DNA of 64,000 bases from Halioglobus maricola. GTDB taxonomy: Bacteria > Pseudomonadota > Gammaproteobacteria > Pseudomonadales > Halieaceae. Both the position numbers and the translations under genes were made by a program. Under the pieces are notes generated by a model that saw nothing but the letters and a program-made list of their open reading frames with translations, was not told the DNA's origin and ran no database searches. Location of the stretch: the NCBI RefSeq assembly GCF_009388985.1, contig NZ_CP036422.1:813501-877500 (forward strand). The letters run 5' to 3'. Below are positions 44,783 through 54,987 of this stretch, piece by piece (positions within the stretch are counted from its first letter, which is position 1; every line of letters begins with the position of its first letter).

Positions 44783-46414
44783 ATGACAACTCTGAACATC
44801 TTGATGGCCCAGATGAACACCCTCGTTGGTGATTTTGACGGTAATACAGACCGTGTGATCGATACCGTGAAGCGGGCAGAGCAAGATCACGCCGCGCCGG
44901 TGGTCGTTTTCCCGGAATTGACTCTTAGCGGCTATCCCCCTGAGGACCTGCTCCTGCGTCCCAGTGTCGAGTTGCGGGTCAACCAGTCGCTGGACAAGAT
45001 CTGCGCCGCACTCACCTCAGATGCTTATGCCGTGATTGGCTACCCACGCAGAGAGGACGGAACGCTGTACAACGCTGCCGGTGTTATCCACCGGGGTGAG
45101 ATCATTGCCGAGTATCGCAAGCAGTGCCTGCCCAACTACCAGGTCTTTGATGAGAAGCGCTACTTTGAGGCCGGCGACGAGCCTTGTGTGGTGGATATTC
45201 AGGGTGTGCCTGTCGGCATTACTATCTGCGAGGATATCTGGGAGGAGGCACCCACACTGGATGCAGCTGAGGCGGGTGCCGCACTGCTGCTGAACCTGAA
45301 TTCATCACCCTATCACCGCGGCAAGCGCTCTGAACGCTGGGATTTAGTCGCTGAGCGTGCGCGCGCCGCTGGCTTCCCCATCGTCTATGTCAATCAGGTG
45401 GGTGGCCAGGACGAATTGGTGTTCGACGGCGGGTCCTTCGCAGTCGATGCCGAGGGTGAGCTGGTCGCAGCCGCGCCCAACTTCGAGGAGGGGGAATACT
45501 GGCTGCACTACGACGCGGAAAGCAAGTCAGCGCCCTTCAGCGGTCTCAAGGTATTTGATCCACTGGATGAAATGGACGCCACCTGGCGCGCGCTGGTGCT
45601 GGGCGTGCGCGACTATGTGAACAAGAACGGTTTCAAGGGCGTAGTGTTGGGCCTCTCCGGGGGTATCGACTCCGCACTCACCCTGGCCGTGGCTGTGGAG
45701 GCGCTGGGACCAGAACGGGTCGAAGCAGTGATGATGCCATTTCGCTATACCTCCCAGATGAGCGTGGAGGATGCCGCTGAGCAATCACGCCTGCTGGGCG
45801 TAAGCCACAAGGTGATTTCCATCGAGCCCATTTATGAATCGTTTATGGCGGCGCTGAAGGAAGAATTTGCGGGTACCGAGGTGGATACTACCGAGGAAAA
45901 TCTTCAGGCCCGTTGTCGCGGTGTTTTACTGATGTCTATTTCCAACAAGAAGGGTTATCTCGTGCTTACCACTGGCAACAAGAGCGAGATGGCGGTGGGT
46001 TATTCCACCCTGTATGGCGACATGGCCGGCGGCTTTGATGCGCTCAAGGATGTACCCAAGACGCTCGTATTTGATTTGTGTCGCTATCGCAATACCCTGG
46101 GCCCCTGTATTCCCCAGCGGGTGATTGACCGGCCGCCCTCAGCAGAACTGGCCCCGGACCAGAAGGATGAGGATTCCCTGCCTCCCTACGACGTGCTGGA
46201 CCAGATTCTTGAAATGTATGTGGAACAGGATATGTCGGCAGAAGCGATCATCGCTGCTGGCATGGACCGCGATCAGGTTCAGCGCGTACTGCGCCTGGTA
46301 GATGTCAATGAATACAAGCGCCGTCAGGCGCCAATTGGCGTGCGGATCACCCGCCGCGGATTTGGCCGCGACCGGCGCTACCCGATCACGTCTGGCTGGA
46401 GAATCGGGGACTAG
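44783..46414 (+). CDS. nadE: Glutamine-dependent NAD+ synthetase
   Basis: A 543-aa two-domain enzyme. The N-terminal nitrilase-fold amidase (1-260) provides ammonia from Gln with catalytic Glu in [15 protein letters not shown], Lys in [10 protein letters not shown] and Cys in [11 protein letters not shown]; the C-terminal synthetase has the P-loop [15 protein letters not shown] and [15 protein letters not shown] 44783 matches family N-termini ([20 protein letters not shown]). E. coli has only the ammonia-dependent short form, so the long form is a lineage marker. Divergent from pilS, convergent with bamD (4-bp overlap of stops). Confidence 0.95.
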   Translation: MTTLNILMAQMNTLVGDFDGNTDRVIDTVKRAEQDHAAPVVVFPELTLSGYPPEDLLLRPSVELRVNQSLDKICAALTSDAYAVIGYPRREDGTLYNAAGVIHRGEIIAEYRKQCLPNYQVFDEKRYFEAGDEPCVVDIQGVPVGITICEDIWEEAPTLDAAEAGAALLLNLNSSPYHRGKRSERWDLVAERARAAGFPIVYVNQVGGQDELVFDGGSFAVDAEGELVAAAPNFEEGEYWLHYDAESKSAPFSGLKVFDPLDEMDATWRALVLGVRDYVNKNGFKGVVLGLSGGIDSALTLAVAVEALGPERVEAVMMPFRYTSQMSVEDAAEQSRLLGVSHKVISIEPIYESFMAALKEEFAGTEVDTTEENLQARCRGVLLMSISNKKGYLVLTTGNKSEMAVGYSTLYGDMAGGFDALKDVPKTLVFDLCRYRNTLGPCIPQRVIDRPPSAELAPDQKDEDSLPPYDVLDQILEMYVEQDMSAEAIIAAGMDRDQVQRVLRLVDVNEYKRRQAPIGVRITRRGFGRDRRYPITSGWRIGD

Positions 46415-47316
46415 CCGTCGCGAGAATCAAACTGCGGTGGTGTGGGCGGGAAGAACAGGCCGAAGGTCGCCTTGTTGATCCAGTTGCGCTGTAGCCCATC
46501 GAGCGTGTAGACGCTCTTGAATTCACCCTGGTCGTCGATGTTGGGGTGCTCGGGGTAGTTCATGGCCAGCACTTCGATAGTGTCACGGGCCAGGTCGTCC
46601 ATACCCATCAGAATATAGCCTTGCGCCATCACTGCCAGGCCGTCGGCGACGGCCGGCGTGCGCTGGAAGTTCTCGACTACATAGCGGCCGCGATTGGCCG
46701 CTGCCAGATATGCGCCGCGGCGGAAGTAGTAGTTTGCAACAATAATTTCATGCCGCGCCAGCAGGTTGCGCAGGTGCACCATGCGGGCCTTGGCATCCGC
46801 GGAATATGGGCTGTCGGGGTAGCGTGAGACCAATTGCGCGAATTCTGCAAAGGCCTCTTTCGCCGAGGTCATGTCCCGCTCTGCCTCATCGGTGGGCAGG
46901 AACCGGGCCAGCAGGTCGTCGTTGGACGAATAGGCGGCCAGGCCTTTCATGTAATAGGCATAGTCTACGTTGGGATGCTGCGGGTGCAGGCGGATAAAGC
47001 GATCAGCTGCCTCTACCGCGGCTTCGTGCTCAAACCCTTGATAGTGGGCGTAGATTATCTCCAGCTGTGCCTGCTCTGCGTAACGGCCGAAAGGGTAGCG
47101 AGACTCCAGGGTCTGCAGGCCTCGCACAGCCAGATCCCAGTTGCTGGCGCGCAGGTAGCGCTGGGCCTGGTCGTAGATTTGCTGTTCGCCGGTATCGGCG
47201 GCGATTTCGGGTGTTTCGTCGTTGCCTGCACAGCCTATGATCGCGAGGCTGAGCAGCAGGACCAGAGCGTATTTCAAAGATGTCACCGGTGCTAATTTCC
47301 TTCGGCGTGCTACCAT
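46411..47316 (-). CDS. bamD: Outer-membrane assembly lipoprotein BamD
   Basis: A 301-aa lipoprotein with five TPR-like motifs, the essential partner of BamA in beta-barrel insertion. Signal peptide ends in lipobox LAIIGCAG (lipid Cys near residue 29), and [20 protein letters not shown] and [19 protein letters not shown] are family segments. ATG 47316 has AAAGG 5 nt upstream; GTG 47286 ([12 protein letters not shown]) is an alternative that would shorten the signal n-region. It is divergent from rluD, the arrangement found in E. coli (bamD/rluD-pgeF-clpB). Confidence 0.94.
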   Translation of the reverse strand: MVARRRKLAPVTSLKYALVLLLSLAIIGCAGNDETPEIAADTGEQQIYDQAQRYLRASNWDLAVRGLQTLESRYPFGRYAEQAQLEIIYAHYQGFEHEAAVEAADRFIRLHPQHPNVDYAYYMKGLAAYSSNDDLLARFLPTDEAERDMTSAKEAFAEFAQLVSRYPDSPYSADAKARMVHLRNLLARHEIIVANYYFRRGAYLAAANRGRYVVENFQRTPAVADGLAVMAQGYILMGMDDLARDTIEVLAMNYPEHPNIDDQGEFKSVYTLDGLQRNWINKATFGLFFPPTPPQFDSRDG

Positions 47317-47378
47317 GCACGCCTTTGTCGAGGCGGCTATTTAAACACAGCCCGATAGACGCATAAACAGGAAAAATG

Positions 47379-48359
47379 ATGAGCGAGAGGATTCAGATTT
47401 CGGCGCAGGTGCCGGCGGAGATGGACGGCGACAGGCTGGACCAGGTTGCCGCGCGTCTGTTCCCGGATTATTCCCGCTCACGCCTGCAGGGCTGGATCAA
47501 AAAAGGCGAGCTATTGGTCGATGGCGGCCAGTTGCGGCCGCGGGACAAGGTAGAGGAGGGCATGGAGCTCGCCATCGATACCGAACCCGAGGAAGTGGTG
47601 GGCTGGAAAGCGCAGGACATAGCGCTGGATATCCTGCATGAGGACGAGCACATTATTGTCCTCAACAAGCCGGCCGGCCTCGTTGTGCACCCCGGCGCCG
47701 GGCATGCGGAGGGGACTCTGGTGAATGCATTACTGGCTCACGCCCCGGAAATGGCACAACTGCCGCGAGGGGGAATCGTCCACCGTCTGGACATGGAGAC
47801 CTCGGGCATTATGGTGGCGGCCAAGAGCATTCTTGCCCACGGCGACCTGGTAGCCCAGTTGCAGGAGCGCACCGTAAAACGGGAGTACAGCGCAGTGTGC
47901 ATCGGTGTGATGACAGGAGGTGGCACGGTAAATGAGCCTATCGGTCGTCACCCCAAGCAGCGTAAAAAGATGGCCGTGCTTGCAGCGGGCGGCAAGCCCG
48001 CGATCACCCACTACCGGGTGGCGAAGCGCTTCGGCCACCACACGTCTATCGCGGTGAACCTCGAAACTGGCCGCACCCACCAGATCCGGGTCCATATGGC
48101 GCACCGCCATTATCCACTGGTGGGCGATCCCACCTACGGTGGCCGGCCTCGCATTCCCAAAGGTGCTTCTGAAGAATTGGTACAGGCCCTGCGGGGCTTT
48201 CCGCGACAGGCGTTGCATGCCCGGGCGCTGGGCCTGTTCCATCCGGAAACCGGTGAAGAAGTGAATTTTGACTGCCCGCTGCCAGAAGACATGAAAGGCC
48301 TTCTCGCCACGCTGGAGCGTGAAGACCCGGTGGTTGCCGGTGACGACACCTTATATTGA
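47379..48359 (+). CDS. rluD: 23S rRNA pseudouridine(1911/1915/1917) synthase RluD
   Basis: A 326-aa synthase that modifies helix 69 of 23S rRNA. An N-terminal S4 domain (SRSRLQGWIKKGELLVDG) precedes the catalytic segment GGIVHRLDMETSGIMVAAK with the catalytic Asp (HRLD), and GRTHQIRVHMAHRHYP is the second family motif. Two consecutive ATGs (47376, 47379) exist; AGGA at 47369-47372 is better spaced for 47379. It lies divergent from bamD, and pgeF begins inside its 3' end. Confidence 0.96.
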   Translation: MSERIQISAQVPAEMDGDRLDQVAARLFPDYSRSRLQGWIKKGELLVDGGQLRPRDKVEEGMELAIDTEPEEVVGWKAQDIALDILHEDEHIIVLNKPAGLVVHPGAGHAEGTLVNALLAHAPEMAQLPRGGIVHRLDMETSGIMVAAKSILAHGDLVAQLQERTVKREYSAVCIGVMTGGGTVNEPIGRHPKQRKKMAVLAAGGKPAITHYRVAKRFGHHTSIAVNLETGRTHQIRVHMAHRHYPLVGDPTYGGRPRIPKGASEELVQALRGFPRQALHARALGLFHPETGEEVNFDCPLPEDMKGLLATLEREDPVVAGDDTLY

Positions 48360-49077
48360 ACCCGCCTGGCCCGCTCCGGCGACGGTACGGGCTGTCTCAA
48401 CGCTCCGCACTGGCGGCGCCAGTGTTGCCCCCTATGCCAGTTTCAATCTGGGCGATCACGTTGGCGACGACCCAGCGGTGGTTGCCACCAATCGAGCCGC
48501 CCTGGCTGCCGAGAGTGGCGCTGGTGCAATTCAGTGGCTGCAACAGGTCCACGGGACTGAGGTATTGGCAGCCACAGGCGACATGACGCCGGAAGCCGAC
48601 GCCAGCTGGACCGCACAGCCGGACCTCGCCTGTTCGGTGATGACGGCAGATTGCCTGCCTGTACTTTTCTGTGATCGCGCCGGCACGACTGTCGCTGCGG
48701 CCCACGCGGGTTGGCGCGGGCTGTGCTCCGGGGTGCTGGAAGCCACTGTCGCAGCAATGGGGCGAGATCCTGCGGAACTGTTGGCCTGGCTGGGGCCAGC
48801 GATTGGTCCGGAAACCTTTGAAGTCGGGCCTGAGGTCCGTGCGGCTTTTCTGGAGAGGGACCGGGAGGCTGAACCCTGTTTCAAGCCGAGTCGTGGCCGC
48901 TCGGGAGCCTATTTGGCGGACCTGTATGCACTAGCTCGCCGTCGCCTGAATCATGCGGGGGTCACCGGCATATACGGCGGTGATTTTTGTACGTATACGG
49001 AGGGCGATCGCTTTTTTTCCTACCGCCGAGACGGCCAGACGGGCCGTATGGCCAGCCTGATTTGGCTCAATCCCTGA
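48340..49077 (+). CDS. pgeF: Peptidoglycan editing factor / purine nucleoside phosphorylase YfiH
   Basis: A 246-aa multicopper-oxidase-like (DUF152, YfiH) protein that prevents incorporation of wrong amino acids into peptidoglycan stems and also has purine nucleoside phosphorylase activity in relatives. Family motifs: NLGDHVGDDPAVVATNR, LQQVHGTEV, MTADCLPVLFCD, AHAGWRGLCSGV (zinc ligands in HAGWRG), WLGPAIGP and GGDFCTY. Initiation is probably GTG 48340, 20 bp inside rluD, giving a YfiH-like start TTPYIEPAWPAPATVRAV; GTG 48319 is an alternative. rluD-pgeF-clpB order is conserved. Confidence 0.92.
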   Translation: MTTPYIEPAWPAPATVRAVSTLRTGGASVAPYASFNLGDHVGDDPAVVATNRAALAAESGAGAIQWLQQVHGTEVLAATGDMTPEADASWTAQPDLACSVMTADCLPVLFCDRAGTTVAAAHAGWRGLCSGVLEATVAAMGRDPAELLAWLGPAIGPETFEVGPEVRAAFLERDREAEPCFKPSRGRSGAYLADLYALARRRLNHAGVTGIYGGDFCTYTEGDRFFSYRRDGQTGRMASLIWLNP

Positions 49078-49086
49078 ATATCCCCC

Positions 49087-49114
49087 CTTGAAGTCGGGCT
49101 ATTTGGCCCAATAT
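49087..49114 (+). promoter_or_regulatory. Sigma-32 (RpoH) heat-shock promoter of clpB
   Basis: CCCTTGAA ends at 49092 (core CTTGAA 49087-49092), followed after 14 bp by CCCAATAT at 49107-49114. This matches the RpoH consensus CTTGAA-N13-17-CCCCATNT nearly fully, and it lies about 60 bp before clpB, a known RpoH target. Confidence 0.88.
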
Positions 49115-49172
49115 AACCCCCCAAGAGACACGTTTATCCTGGGGAGGCCCTCAGGGAAGGAGATTGCATACA

Positions 49173-51743
49173 ATGCGCATGGACAAATTGACAAACCAGC
49201 TGCAATCCGCTCTGGCGGATGCGCAGTCGCTGGCCCTGGGAAAGGACCATAACTTTATCGAACCCGTTCACCTGCTGAGCGCTCTGCTGGAGCAGAGCGG
49301 TGGTTCGGCGCGGCCGTTGCTGCAAAAAGCGGGGGCGAATCTGGTGACACTGCGGGCCGAGGTACACGCCGCGGTTGACGCATTGCCGACCGTCAGTGGT
49401 GCTGGTGGCGAGGTGCATGTGTCTCAGGATCTGGGCCGCATTCTCAATGTGACAGACAAGCTCGCACAACAGGGCGGCGACGCCTATATCTCCAGCGAGC
49501 TGGTACTGCTGGCCCTGCTGGAAGGTAAAAATCAGGCTGGAGTGCTACTGAAGCAGGCGGGGGTGACCCCCGCATCCCTGAAAGCCGCCATTGATGAAGT
49601 GCGCGGCGGTGAGGCAGTGAGCAACCCTGAAGCAGAGGAGGCCCGCCAGGCTCTCGACAAGTTTACGATCGACCTCACCGAGCGTGCCGAATTGGGCAAG
49701 CTGGATCCGGTGATTGGCCGGGACGACGAGATTCGTCGCACCATTCAGGTGTTGCAGCGCCGCACCAAGAATAACCCAGTGCTGATCGGTGAGCCCGGCG
49801 TGGGTAAAACAGCGATCATCGAGGGTCTCGCCCAGCGCGTCATCAATGGAGAGGTGCCCGAGGGGCTTAAGGACAAGCGCATTCTGTCGCTGGATCTGGG
49901 CGCGCTCCTTGCCGGTGCCAAGTTCCGCGGGGAGTTCGAGGAGCGCCTGAAAGCTGTGCTGAATGAGCTCTCGAAGCAGGAGGGCCGCATCATTCTGTTT
50001 GTGGATGAGTTGCACACCATGGTCGGCGCCGGCAAGGCAGAGGGCTCCATGGACGCGGGCAATATGCTCAAGCCAGCACTGGCCCGGGGTGAATTGCACT
50101 GCGTGGGCGCCACGACGCTGGACGAATACCGCCAGTATGTGGAGAAAGATGCCGCGCTGGAGCGCCGTTTCCAGAAGGTGCTGGTCGACGAGCCCAGCGA
50201 GGAAGACACCATCGCCATTCTGCGAGGCCTGAAAGAGCGCTATGAGGTGCACCACGGTGTGGACATCACAGACAGTGCAATCATCGCAGCTGCGAAGCTT
50301 TCTCAGCGCTATATCACTGATCGCCAATTGCCGGACAAGGCCATCGACCTCGTGGATGAGGCTGCCAGCCGCATCCGTATGGAGATCGACTCCAAACCTG
50401 AGTCGATGGACCGCCTGGAGCGCCGCCTGATTCAGCTCAAGATCGAGCGGGAAGCAGTGGCCAAAGATGAATCCGCCACGGCTCAGGTTGAGCATCTCGA
50501 TGAACAGATCGAGTTGGTGGCGCGCGAGTTTTCCGATCTGGAAGAAGTCTGGAAAGCTGAGAAGGCCTCCCTGCAGGGCAGCGCCCAGATCAAATCTGAT
50601 CTCGAACAGGTGAAGCTTGAGTTGGAAGCGGCCCGCCGCGCCGGTGATCTCACCCGTATGTCGGAGCTGCAGTATGGCCAGTTGCCCGAGCTGGAAAAGC
50701 AGCTTGAGCAAGCCAATCAAGCGGAGACAGTGGAGCGCACCCTGCTGCGTAACAAGGTCACCGAGGAAGAGGTTGCTGAAGTGGTTTCCCGCTGGACCGG
50801 GATTCCCATCTCCAAGATGTTGGAGGGCGATCGCGAGAAGTTGTTGCGTATGGAGGCTTCGCTGCACGATCGTGTTGTGGGTCAGGATGAGGCCGTCGTG
50901 GCGGTGTCCAACGCCGTGCGCCGTTCACGTGCCGGGCTTTCGGACCCCAACCGGCCGAATGGTTCGTTCTTGTTCCTCGGCCCAACCGGCGTGGGCAAGA
51001 CCGAATTGTGCAAGGCGTTGGCGGAATTCCTGTTCGACTCTGAGCAGGCGATGGTCCGCATCGATATGTCCGAGTTTATGGAGAAGCACTCGGTGGCCCG
51101 CCTGATTGGTGCGCCCCCGGGCTACGTGGGATACGAGGAAGGCGGTTACCTGACCGAAGCAGTGCGCCGCCGGCCGTATTCCCTGTTGCTGCTGGATGAA
51201 GTGGAGAAGGCTCACCCGGACGTTTTCAATATCCTGTTGCAGGTGTTGGAAGATGGCCGCCTGACCGATGGTCAGGGACGTACCGTGGACTTCCGCAATA
51301 CGGTCATCGTGATGACGTCCAACCTGGGATCTGAATTTATCCAGGAGATGGCGGGTGATGAAAACTACGATGCGATCAAGGCAGCGGTAATGGGAGCTGT
51401 GGGCAACCACTTCCGCCCGGAGTTTATCAACCGCGTCGATGAATCGGTGGTCTTCCATCCCTTGCAGCAAAGCCAGATTCGCGGCATTGCTGATATCCAG
51501 TTGCGCGGCCTTAAAGCGCGCCTGGCGGAAAGGGAGCTGTCACTGGAGCTATCCGAGGCGTTCATGGAGCATCTGGTAGTGGCTGGTTTTGACCCGGTTT
51601 ACGGCGCGCGTCCGCTCAAACGGGCGATCCAGCAGGAGCTGGAGAATCCGCTGGCGCAGAAGATACTCGCGGCGGAATTTGCACCCGGTCAGACCATCAG
51701 TGTTGACCTCGACGACGAGCAGGCGGTATTTACCGCGGCATAA
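49173..51743 (+). CDS. clpB: ATP-dependent disaggregase ClpB
   Basis: An 856-aa Hsp100 chaperone that extracts proteins from aggregates together with DnaK. Order: N-domain (1-145) starting [14 protein letters not shown]1 with [14 protein letters not shown] (about 205), an M-domain coiled coil (about 410-530), NBD2 with [11 protein letters not shown] (about 602), and C-domain. [18 protein letters not shown] is the sensor-2 end motif. ATG 49173 matches the E. coli start; GGAG at 49159-49162. Heat induction is expected from the sigma-32 promoter. A strong terminator follows immediately. Confidence 0.98.
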   Translation: MRMDKLTNQLQSALADAQSLALGKDHNFIEPVHLLSALLEQSGGSARPLLQKAGANLVTLRAEVHAAVDALPTVSGAGGEVHVSQDLGRILNVTDKLAQQGGDAYISSELVLLALLEGKNQAGVLLKQAGVTPASLKAAIDEVRGGEAVSNPEAEEARQALDKFTIDLTERAELGKLDPVIGRDDEIRRTIQVLQRRTKNNPVLIGEPGVGKTAIIEGLAQRVINGEVPEGLKDKRILSLDLGALLAGAKFRGEFEERLKAVLNELSKQEGRIILFVDELHTMVGAGKAEGSMDAGNMLKPALARGELHCVGATTLDEYRQYVEKDAALERRFQKVLVDEPSEEDTIAILRGLKERYEVHHGVDITDSAIIAAAKLSQRYITDRQLPDKAIDLVDEAASRIRMEIDSKPESMDRLERRLIQLKIEREAVAKDESATAQVEHLDEQIELVAREFSDLEEVWKAEKASLQGSAQIKSDLEQVKLELEAARRAGDLTRMSELQYGQLPELEKQLEQANQAETVERTLLRNKVTEEEVAEVVSRWTGIPISKMLEGDREKLLRMEASLHDRVVGQDEAVVAVSNAVRRSRAGLSDPNRPNGSFLFLGPTGVGKTELCKALAEFLFDSEQAMVRIDMSEFMEKHSVARLIGAPPGYVGYEEGGYLTEAVRRRPYSLLLLDEVEKAHPDVFNILLQVLEDGRLTDGQGRTVDFRNTVIVMTSNLGSEFIQEMAGDENYDAIKAAVMGAVGNHFRPEFINRVDESVVFHPLQQSQIRGIADIQLRGLKARLAERELSLELSEAFMEHLVVAGFDPVYGARPLKRAIQQELENPLAQKILAAEFAPGQTISVDLDDEQAVFTAA

Positions 51744-51771
51744 AAAAAGGCCCCGAAAGGGGCCTTTTTTT
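51742..51771. terminator. Intrinsic bidirectional terminator between clpB and the DUF4124 gene
   Basis: AAAAAAAGGCCCC and GGGGCCTTTTTTT form a 13-bp stem around a GAAA tetraloop, starting at the clpB stop codon. A-run and U-run on each side make it usable by both convergent genes. Confidence 0.93.
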
Positions 51772-51783
51772 CAGAACCGAAAG

Positions 51784-52239
51784 TTACTCGCAGTTCTGTT
51801 CGATCACGGCCTTGGCGCGGGCTATCTGGTCCGCCTTTTCTTCTTCGCTCAGGTAGTGGAATTCACCTTTGTCATTGCGCAGGCGTATCCGGCCGCCGTC
51901 CTGCAGCGTAGAGAGGTTTTGCTGCGCTCTGGCGCACAGCTCAGGGCTCTTGTTCGGTTTGACTTCCTCTTTGGGGAAAGTCTCGAACTCGTTGCCGGGC
52001 TCGGGGCTGGTGTCCAGCGGTACCGCACCTTCGTCGCCTTCTACCCGGCGAATGTCGTAGGACTTGGTGGATACCACCTCGTATTCAGTGCCTTTGGGTG
52101 GCGGCCGGTCGCTGTGATAGGAGTTGCCCTCATCATCTTTCCAGCGATAGTAGGTCTGACCCGCGGACACGGCGAGGCTGCCCGCGAGCAGGCCGATGGC
52201 GGTGGCGAAAATAACGGCTTTTTGAGTGGCTGACTTCAC
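51784..52239 (-). CDS. DUF4124-domain exported protein
   Basis: A 151-aa protein with a signal peptide (KSATQKAVIFATAIGLLAGS, cleavage near SAG) followed by the DUF4124 core GQTYYRWKDDEGNSYHSDRP (W/Y-x-D-x2-G-x3-Y/F-x-D-x-P pattern), then an acidic linker and a charged helical end with three Cys overall in the tail region. GTG 52239 is preferred over an upstream in-frame start because GGGAGG lies just before it. DUF4124 proteins are periplasmic and common in gammaproteobacteria; the function is unknown. Convergent with clpB. Confidence 0.85.
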   Translation of the reverse strand: MKSATQKAVIFATAIGLLAGSLAVSAGQTYYRWKDDEGNSYHSDRPPPKGTEYEVVSTKSYDIRRVEGDEGAVPLDTSPEPGNEFETFPKEEVKPNKSPELCARAQQNLSTLQDGGRIRLRNDKGEFHYLSEEEKADQIARAKAVIEQNCE

Positions 52240-52747
52240 GGGGCCTCCCTGGCACCTGATTACATATAAGCAACATAGCCAAAATCCTCGGTGTCGGCAA
52301 TCCCGCATTATTCACAGAACAAATACCATCCATCGCTGCGTGCGGTTGACTTTGCGCCGTGTTCTGCCAAGATTGCCCCGTCTTATGAATGGCAACGGCT
52401 AACGGCGAGTACCCTCGTCCACTGGTCCACTGGCGTGATCCGATTATTCACCCCAGCTGTTTGTGAGTCCCGTATTCAGGCCCGGCACTACTTGCCGGAA
52501 CTGAGGGCCAGACACTGCGCTACCCCGCAGGGCGACCGATACACGGGCTTCGTGATCGATAATCCCTGGAGGAGTGCCTCTTCTTGGGGTGGTTTGAAGG
52601 GTTGCGAAGTGTATCGAGCTGTTAAAGGGGGTGGCGTGGAAAGCCGAATACCGGTCCCAGGTATTCGATCTGCAAACACCACACAAACTAAAGCAATGCA
52701 TCGGCGAGGGTTACGCGTCGGGCATAGTTTATTTTTGGAGATTTGCT
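52240..52747 (+). other. Long non-coding region upstream of ilvB (probable leader)
   Basis: About 500 bp with no credible gene. It contains TTGACT at 52346-52351 with a weak AAGATT 17 bp later as a promoter candidate, a 6-bp stem CCGGCA/TGCCGG (52482-52487 with 52493-52498), a 5-bp stem CTGCG/CGCAG (52515-52519 with 52526-52530) and an 8-bp stem CGAATACC/GGTATTCG (52645-52652 with 52660-52667). No U-run terminator and no leader peptide rich in Ile, Leu or Val was seen, so classical attenuation is not shown. Confidence 0.45.
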
Positions 52748-54493
52748 GTGGAACTCTTATCCGGCGGTGAAATGATTGTCCGCGCACTGGAAGACGAAAA
52801 CGTTGAGTACGTTTTCGGTTATCCGGGTGGCGCGGTGCTGCACATCTACGATGCCATGTTCAAAGAGAACAAGGTGCCTCATGTATTGGTTCGGCACGAA
52901 CAGGCGGCCACCCACGCGGCGGATGCCTACGCCCGCGCTACCGGCAAGCCCGGTGTGGTGCTGGTGACGTCCGGCCCGGGCGCGACCAACGCGATTACCG
53001 GTATCGCTACTGCCTACATGGATTCCATTCCCCTGGTCGTACTGTCCGGTCAGGTGCAGAGCCACCTGATCGGTGAAGACGCGTTCCAGGAAACTGACAT
53101 GGTCGGTATCTCGCGCCCGATCGTGAAGCACAGCTTCATGGTCAAGAAGGCGGAAGACATCCCCGGCATGATCAAGAAAGCTTTCCACATCGCTGCGACC
53201 GGCCGGCCGGGCCCGGTTGTGATCGACATCCCCAAGGATGTGACGCGGCCGGACGAGAAGTTCGAGTATCACTATCCGGAAGACGTGAAGATGCGCTCCT
53301 ATGCGCCGGCCCAGCGTGGCCACACTGGCCAGATCAAGAAGGCCGTTCGCCTGCTGCTCGGTGCAAAACGCCCCGTCATCTATGCTGGCGGTGGCGTCGT
53401 GCAGGGAGAGGGCAGTGATTTGCTCACGACCCTGGCACAGAAGCTCAACTATCCGGTCACCAATACCCTGATGGGGCTTGGAGCCTACCCAGGCTCCGAT
53501 CGACAGTTCCTTGGCATGTTGGGCATGCACGGACTCTACGAAGCGAATATGGCGATGCATCACTCAGATGTGATTCTCGCTGTCGGCGCACGCTTTGACG
53601 ATCGCGTGACCAATACCGTGTCTAAATTTTGCCCCGGCGCGAAAATAATTCACATCGATGTCGACCCCACGTCGATCTCCAAAACAGTGCAGGCGGATAT
53701 CCCGATAGTGGGTCCGGTCCAGTCGGTGCTCACCGAGATTCTTACCCAGATCGATCAGGCCCAGGAAAAAGATTCTGACCTGCCAGACACCGACGCCCTG
53801 GCGCGCTGGTGGCAACAGATCGACGAGTGGCGCGCCTCACATGGCCTGCTGACCGGGCGGCGCTATCGCGAGAGCGATATGATCATGCCTCAACAGGTTA
53901 TTGAGAGCCTGTATCACGCGACCGATGGCGATGCCTACGTCACCTCTGATGTGGGTCAGCACCAGATGTTCGCCGCCCAGTACTATCGCTTTGACAAACC
54001 GCGCCGCTGGATCAACTCCGGCGGACTGGGCACCATGGGTTTCGGTCTGCCTGCGGCGATCGGTGTGAAGCTGGCGTTCCCTGATGCTGACGTGGCCTGC
54101 GTGACCGGGGAGGGCAGTATCCAGATGAATATCCAGGAGCTGTCGACGGCCACTCACTACAACACACCGGTGAAGATCATCAATTTGCGGAACAACTACC
54201 TCGGGATGGTGAAGCAGTGGCAGGACATGCAGTACGAGAGCCGCTACTCGGAGGTCACCTACGCCGATTCACTGCCGGACTTCGTCAAACTGATGGAGTC
54301 CTATGGCCATGTTGGTATCCAGGTGAACAAGCTGGACGATCTGGACGACGCGATGAAGGAGACTTTCGCGCTGAAGGATCGTACCGTATTCCTCGATGTG
54401 CTCATCGATCGGATGGAGCATGTGTACCCGATGCACATCGCGCCTGAGGGATCAATGAAGGACATGTGGCTTTCCAAGAACGAGAGGACCTGA
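52748..54493 (+). CDS. ilvB: Acetolactate synthase large (catalytic) subunit
   Basis: A 581-aa ThDP enzyme making acetolactate and acetohydroxybutyrate, the first common step of valine, leucine and isoleucine synthesis. The N-terminal domain has [15 protein letters not shown] and [15 protein letters not shown] (catalytic Glu), the middle domain binds FAD, and the C-terminal ThDP motif is [13 protein letters not shown]...[11 protein letters not shown]. Start GTG 52748 with GGAG at 52736-52739; the track to 52631 is an unrelated extension. It is of the IlvI/AHAS III type by pairing with a ~163-aa small subunit. A 500-bp leader precedes it. Confidence 0.96.
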   Translation: MELLSGGEMIVRALEDENVEYVFGYPGGAVLHIYDAMFKENKVPHVLVRHEQAATHAADAYARATGKPGVVLVTSGPGATNAITGIATAYMDSIPLVVLSGQVQSHLIGEDAFQETDMVGISRPIVKHSFMVKKAEDIPGMIKKAFHIAATGRPGPVVIDIPKDVTRPDEKFEYHYPEDVKMRSYAPAQRGHTGQIKKAVRLLLGAKRPVIYAGGGVVQGEGSDLLTTLAQKLNYPVTNTLMGLGAYPGSDRQFLGMLGMHGLYEANMAMHHSDVILAVGARFDDRVTNTVSKFCPGAKIIHIDVDPTSISKTVQADIPIVGPVQSVLTEILTQIDQAQEKDSDLPDTDALARWWQQIDEWRASHGLLTGRRYRESDMIMPQQVIESLYHATDGDAYVTSDVGQHQMFAAQYYRFDKPRRWINSGGLGTMGFGLPAAIGVKLAFPDADVACVTGEGSIQMNIQELSTATHYNTPVKIINLRNNYLGMVKQWQDMQYESRYSEVTYADSLPDFVKLMESYGHVGIQVNKLDDLDDAMKETFALKDRTVFLDVLIDRMEHVYPMHIAPEGSMKDMWLSKNERT

Positions 54494-54495
54494 TC

Positions 54496-54987
54496 ATGCG
54501 ACGCATCTTATCTATGCTCATGGAAAACGAGCCCGGTGCACTGTCCCGTGTGGTCGGCCTGTTCTCCCAACGCGGTTACAACATCGAAACGCTGAATGTA
54601 GCGCCCACGCACGACGTGACTCTATCGCGTCTTACCCTGACGACTCTGGGCGATGACCTGCACATTGAACAGGTGACCAAGCAACTCAATAAGCTGGTCG
54701 ATGTGGTGAAGGTTGTGGACCTGACGGAAGGTGCTCACGTGGAGCGTGACCTTATGTTGATCAAGGTGCGAGCTATCGGCGCCGCCCGCGACGAGGTCAA
54801 GCGAACCACGGACATCTTCCGTGGCCAGATCGTCGACGTGGGCCCGAATGTGTATACCATTCAGCTGGTGGGTACGTCTGACAAGCTGGATTCATTCGTT
54901 GCCGCAATGATCGACGTGGACATTCTCGAAGTGGTGCGTTCTGGCGTTGCAGGTATTGCCCGCGGCGAGAAAGTGCTCAGTCTGTAG
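54496..54987 (+). CDS. ilvN: Acetolactate synthase small (regulatory) subunit
   Basis: A 163-aa ACT-domain protein that activates IlvB and confers valine feedback inhibition. It opens MRRILSMLMENEPGALSRVV, the ACT consensus, followed by LFSQRGYNIETLNVAPTHD, the valine-site region; the C-terminal domain (about 80-163) is the ALS_ss_C module. Length equals E. coli IlvH (163). It starts 3 bp after the ilvB stop and ends with an 11-bp convergent overlap with the desaturase-like gene. ilvH is an equally good symbol. Confidence 0.96.
   Translation: MRRILSMLMENEPGALSRVVGLFSQRGYNIETLNVAPTHDVTLSRLTLTTLGDDLHIEQVTKQLNKLVDVVKVVDLTEGAHVERDLMLIKVRAIGAARDEVKRTTDIFRGQIVDVGPNVYTIQLVGTSDKLDSFVAAMIDVDILEVVRSGVAGIARGEKVLSL

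Noticed and set aside
44648..44890. 81-residue N-terminal extension of pilS
   Set aside because: It would overlap divergent nadE and adds no PilS-like sequence; GTG 44647 is the better start.
49545..50867. 440-codon minus-strand frame opposite clpB
   Set aside because: Antisense to conserved ClpB, with no ribosome binding site or family features.
52291..52770. 159-codon frame in the ilvB leader
   Set aside because: No ribosome binding site, no conserved features, and overlaps the true ilvB start in another frame.
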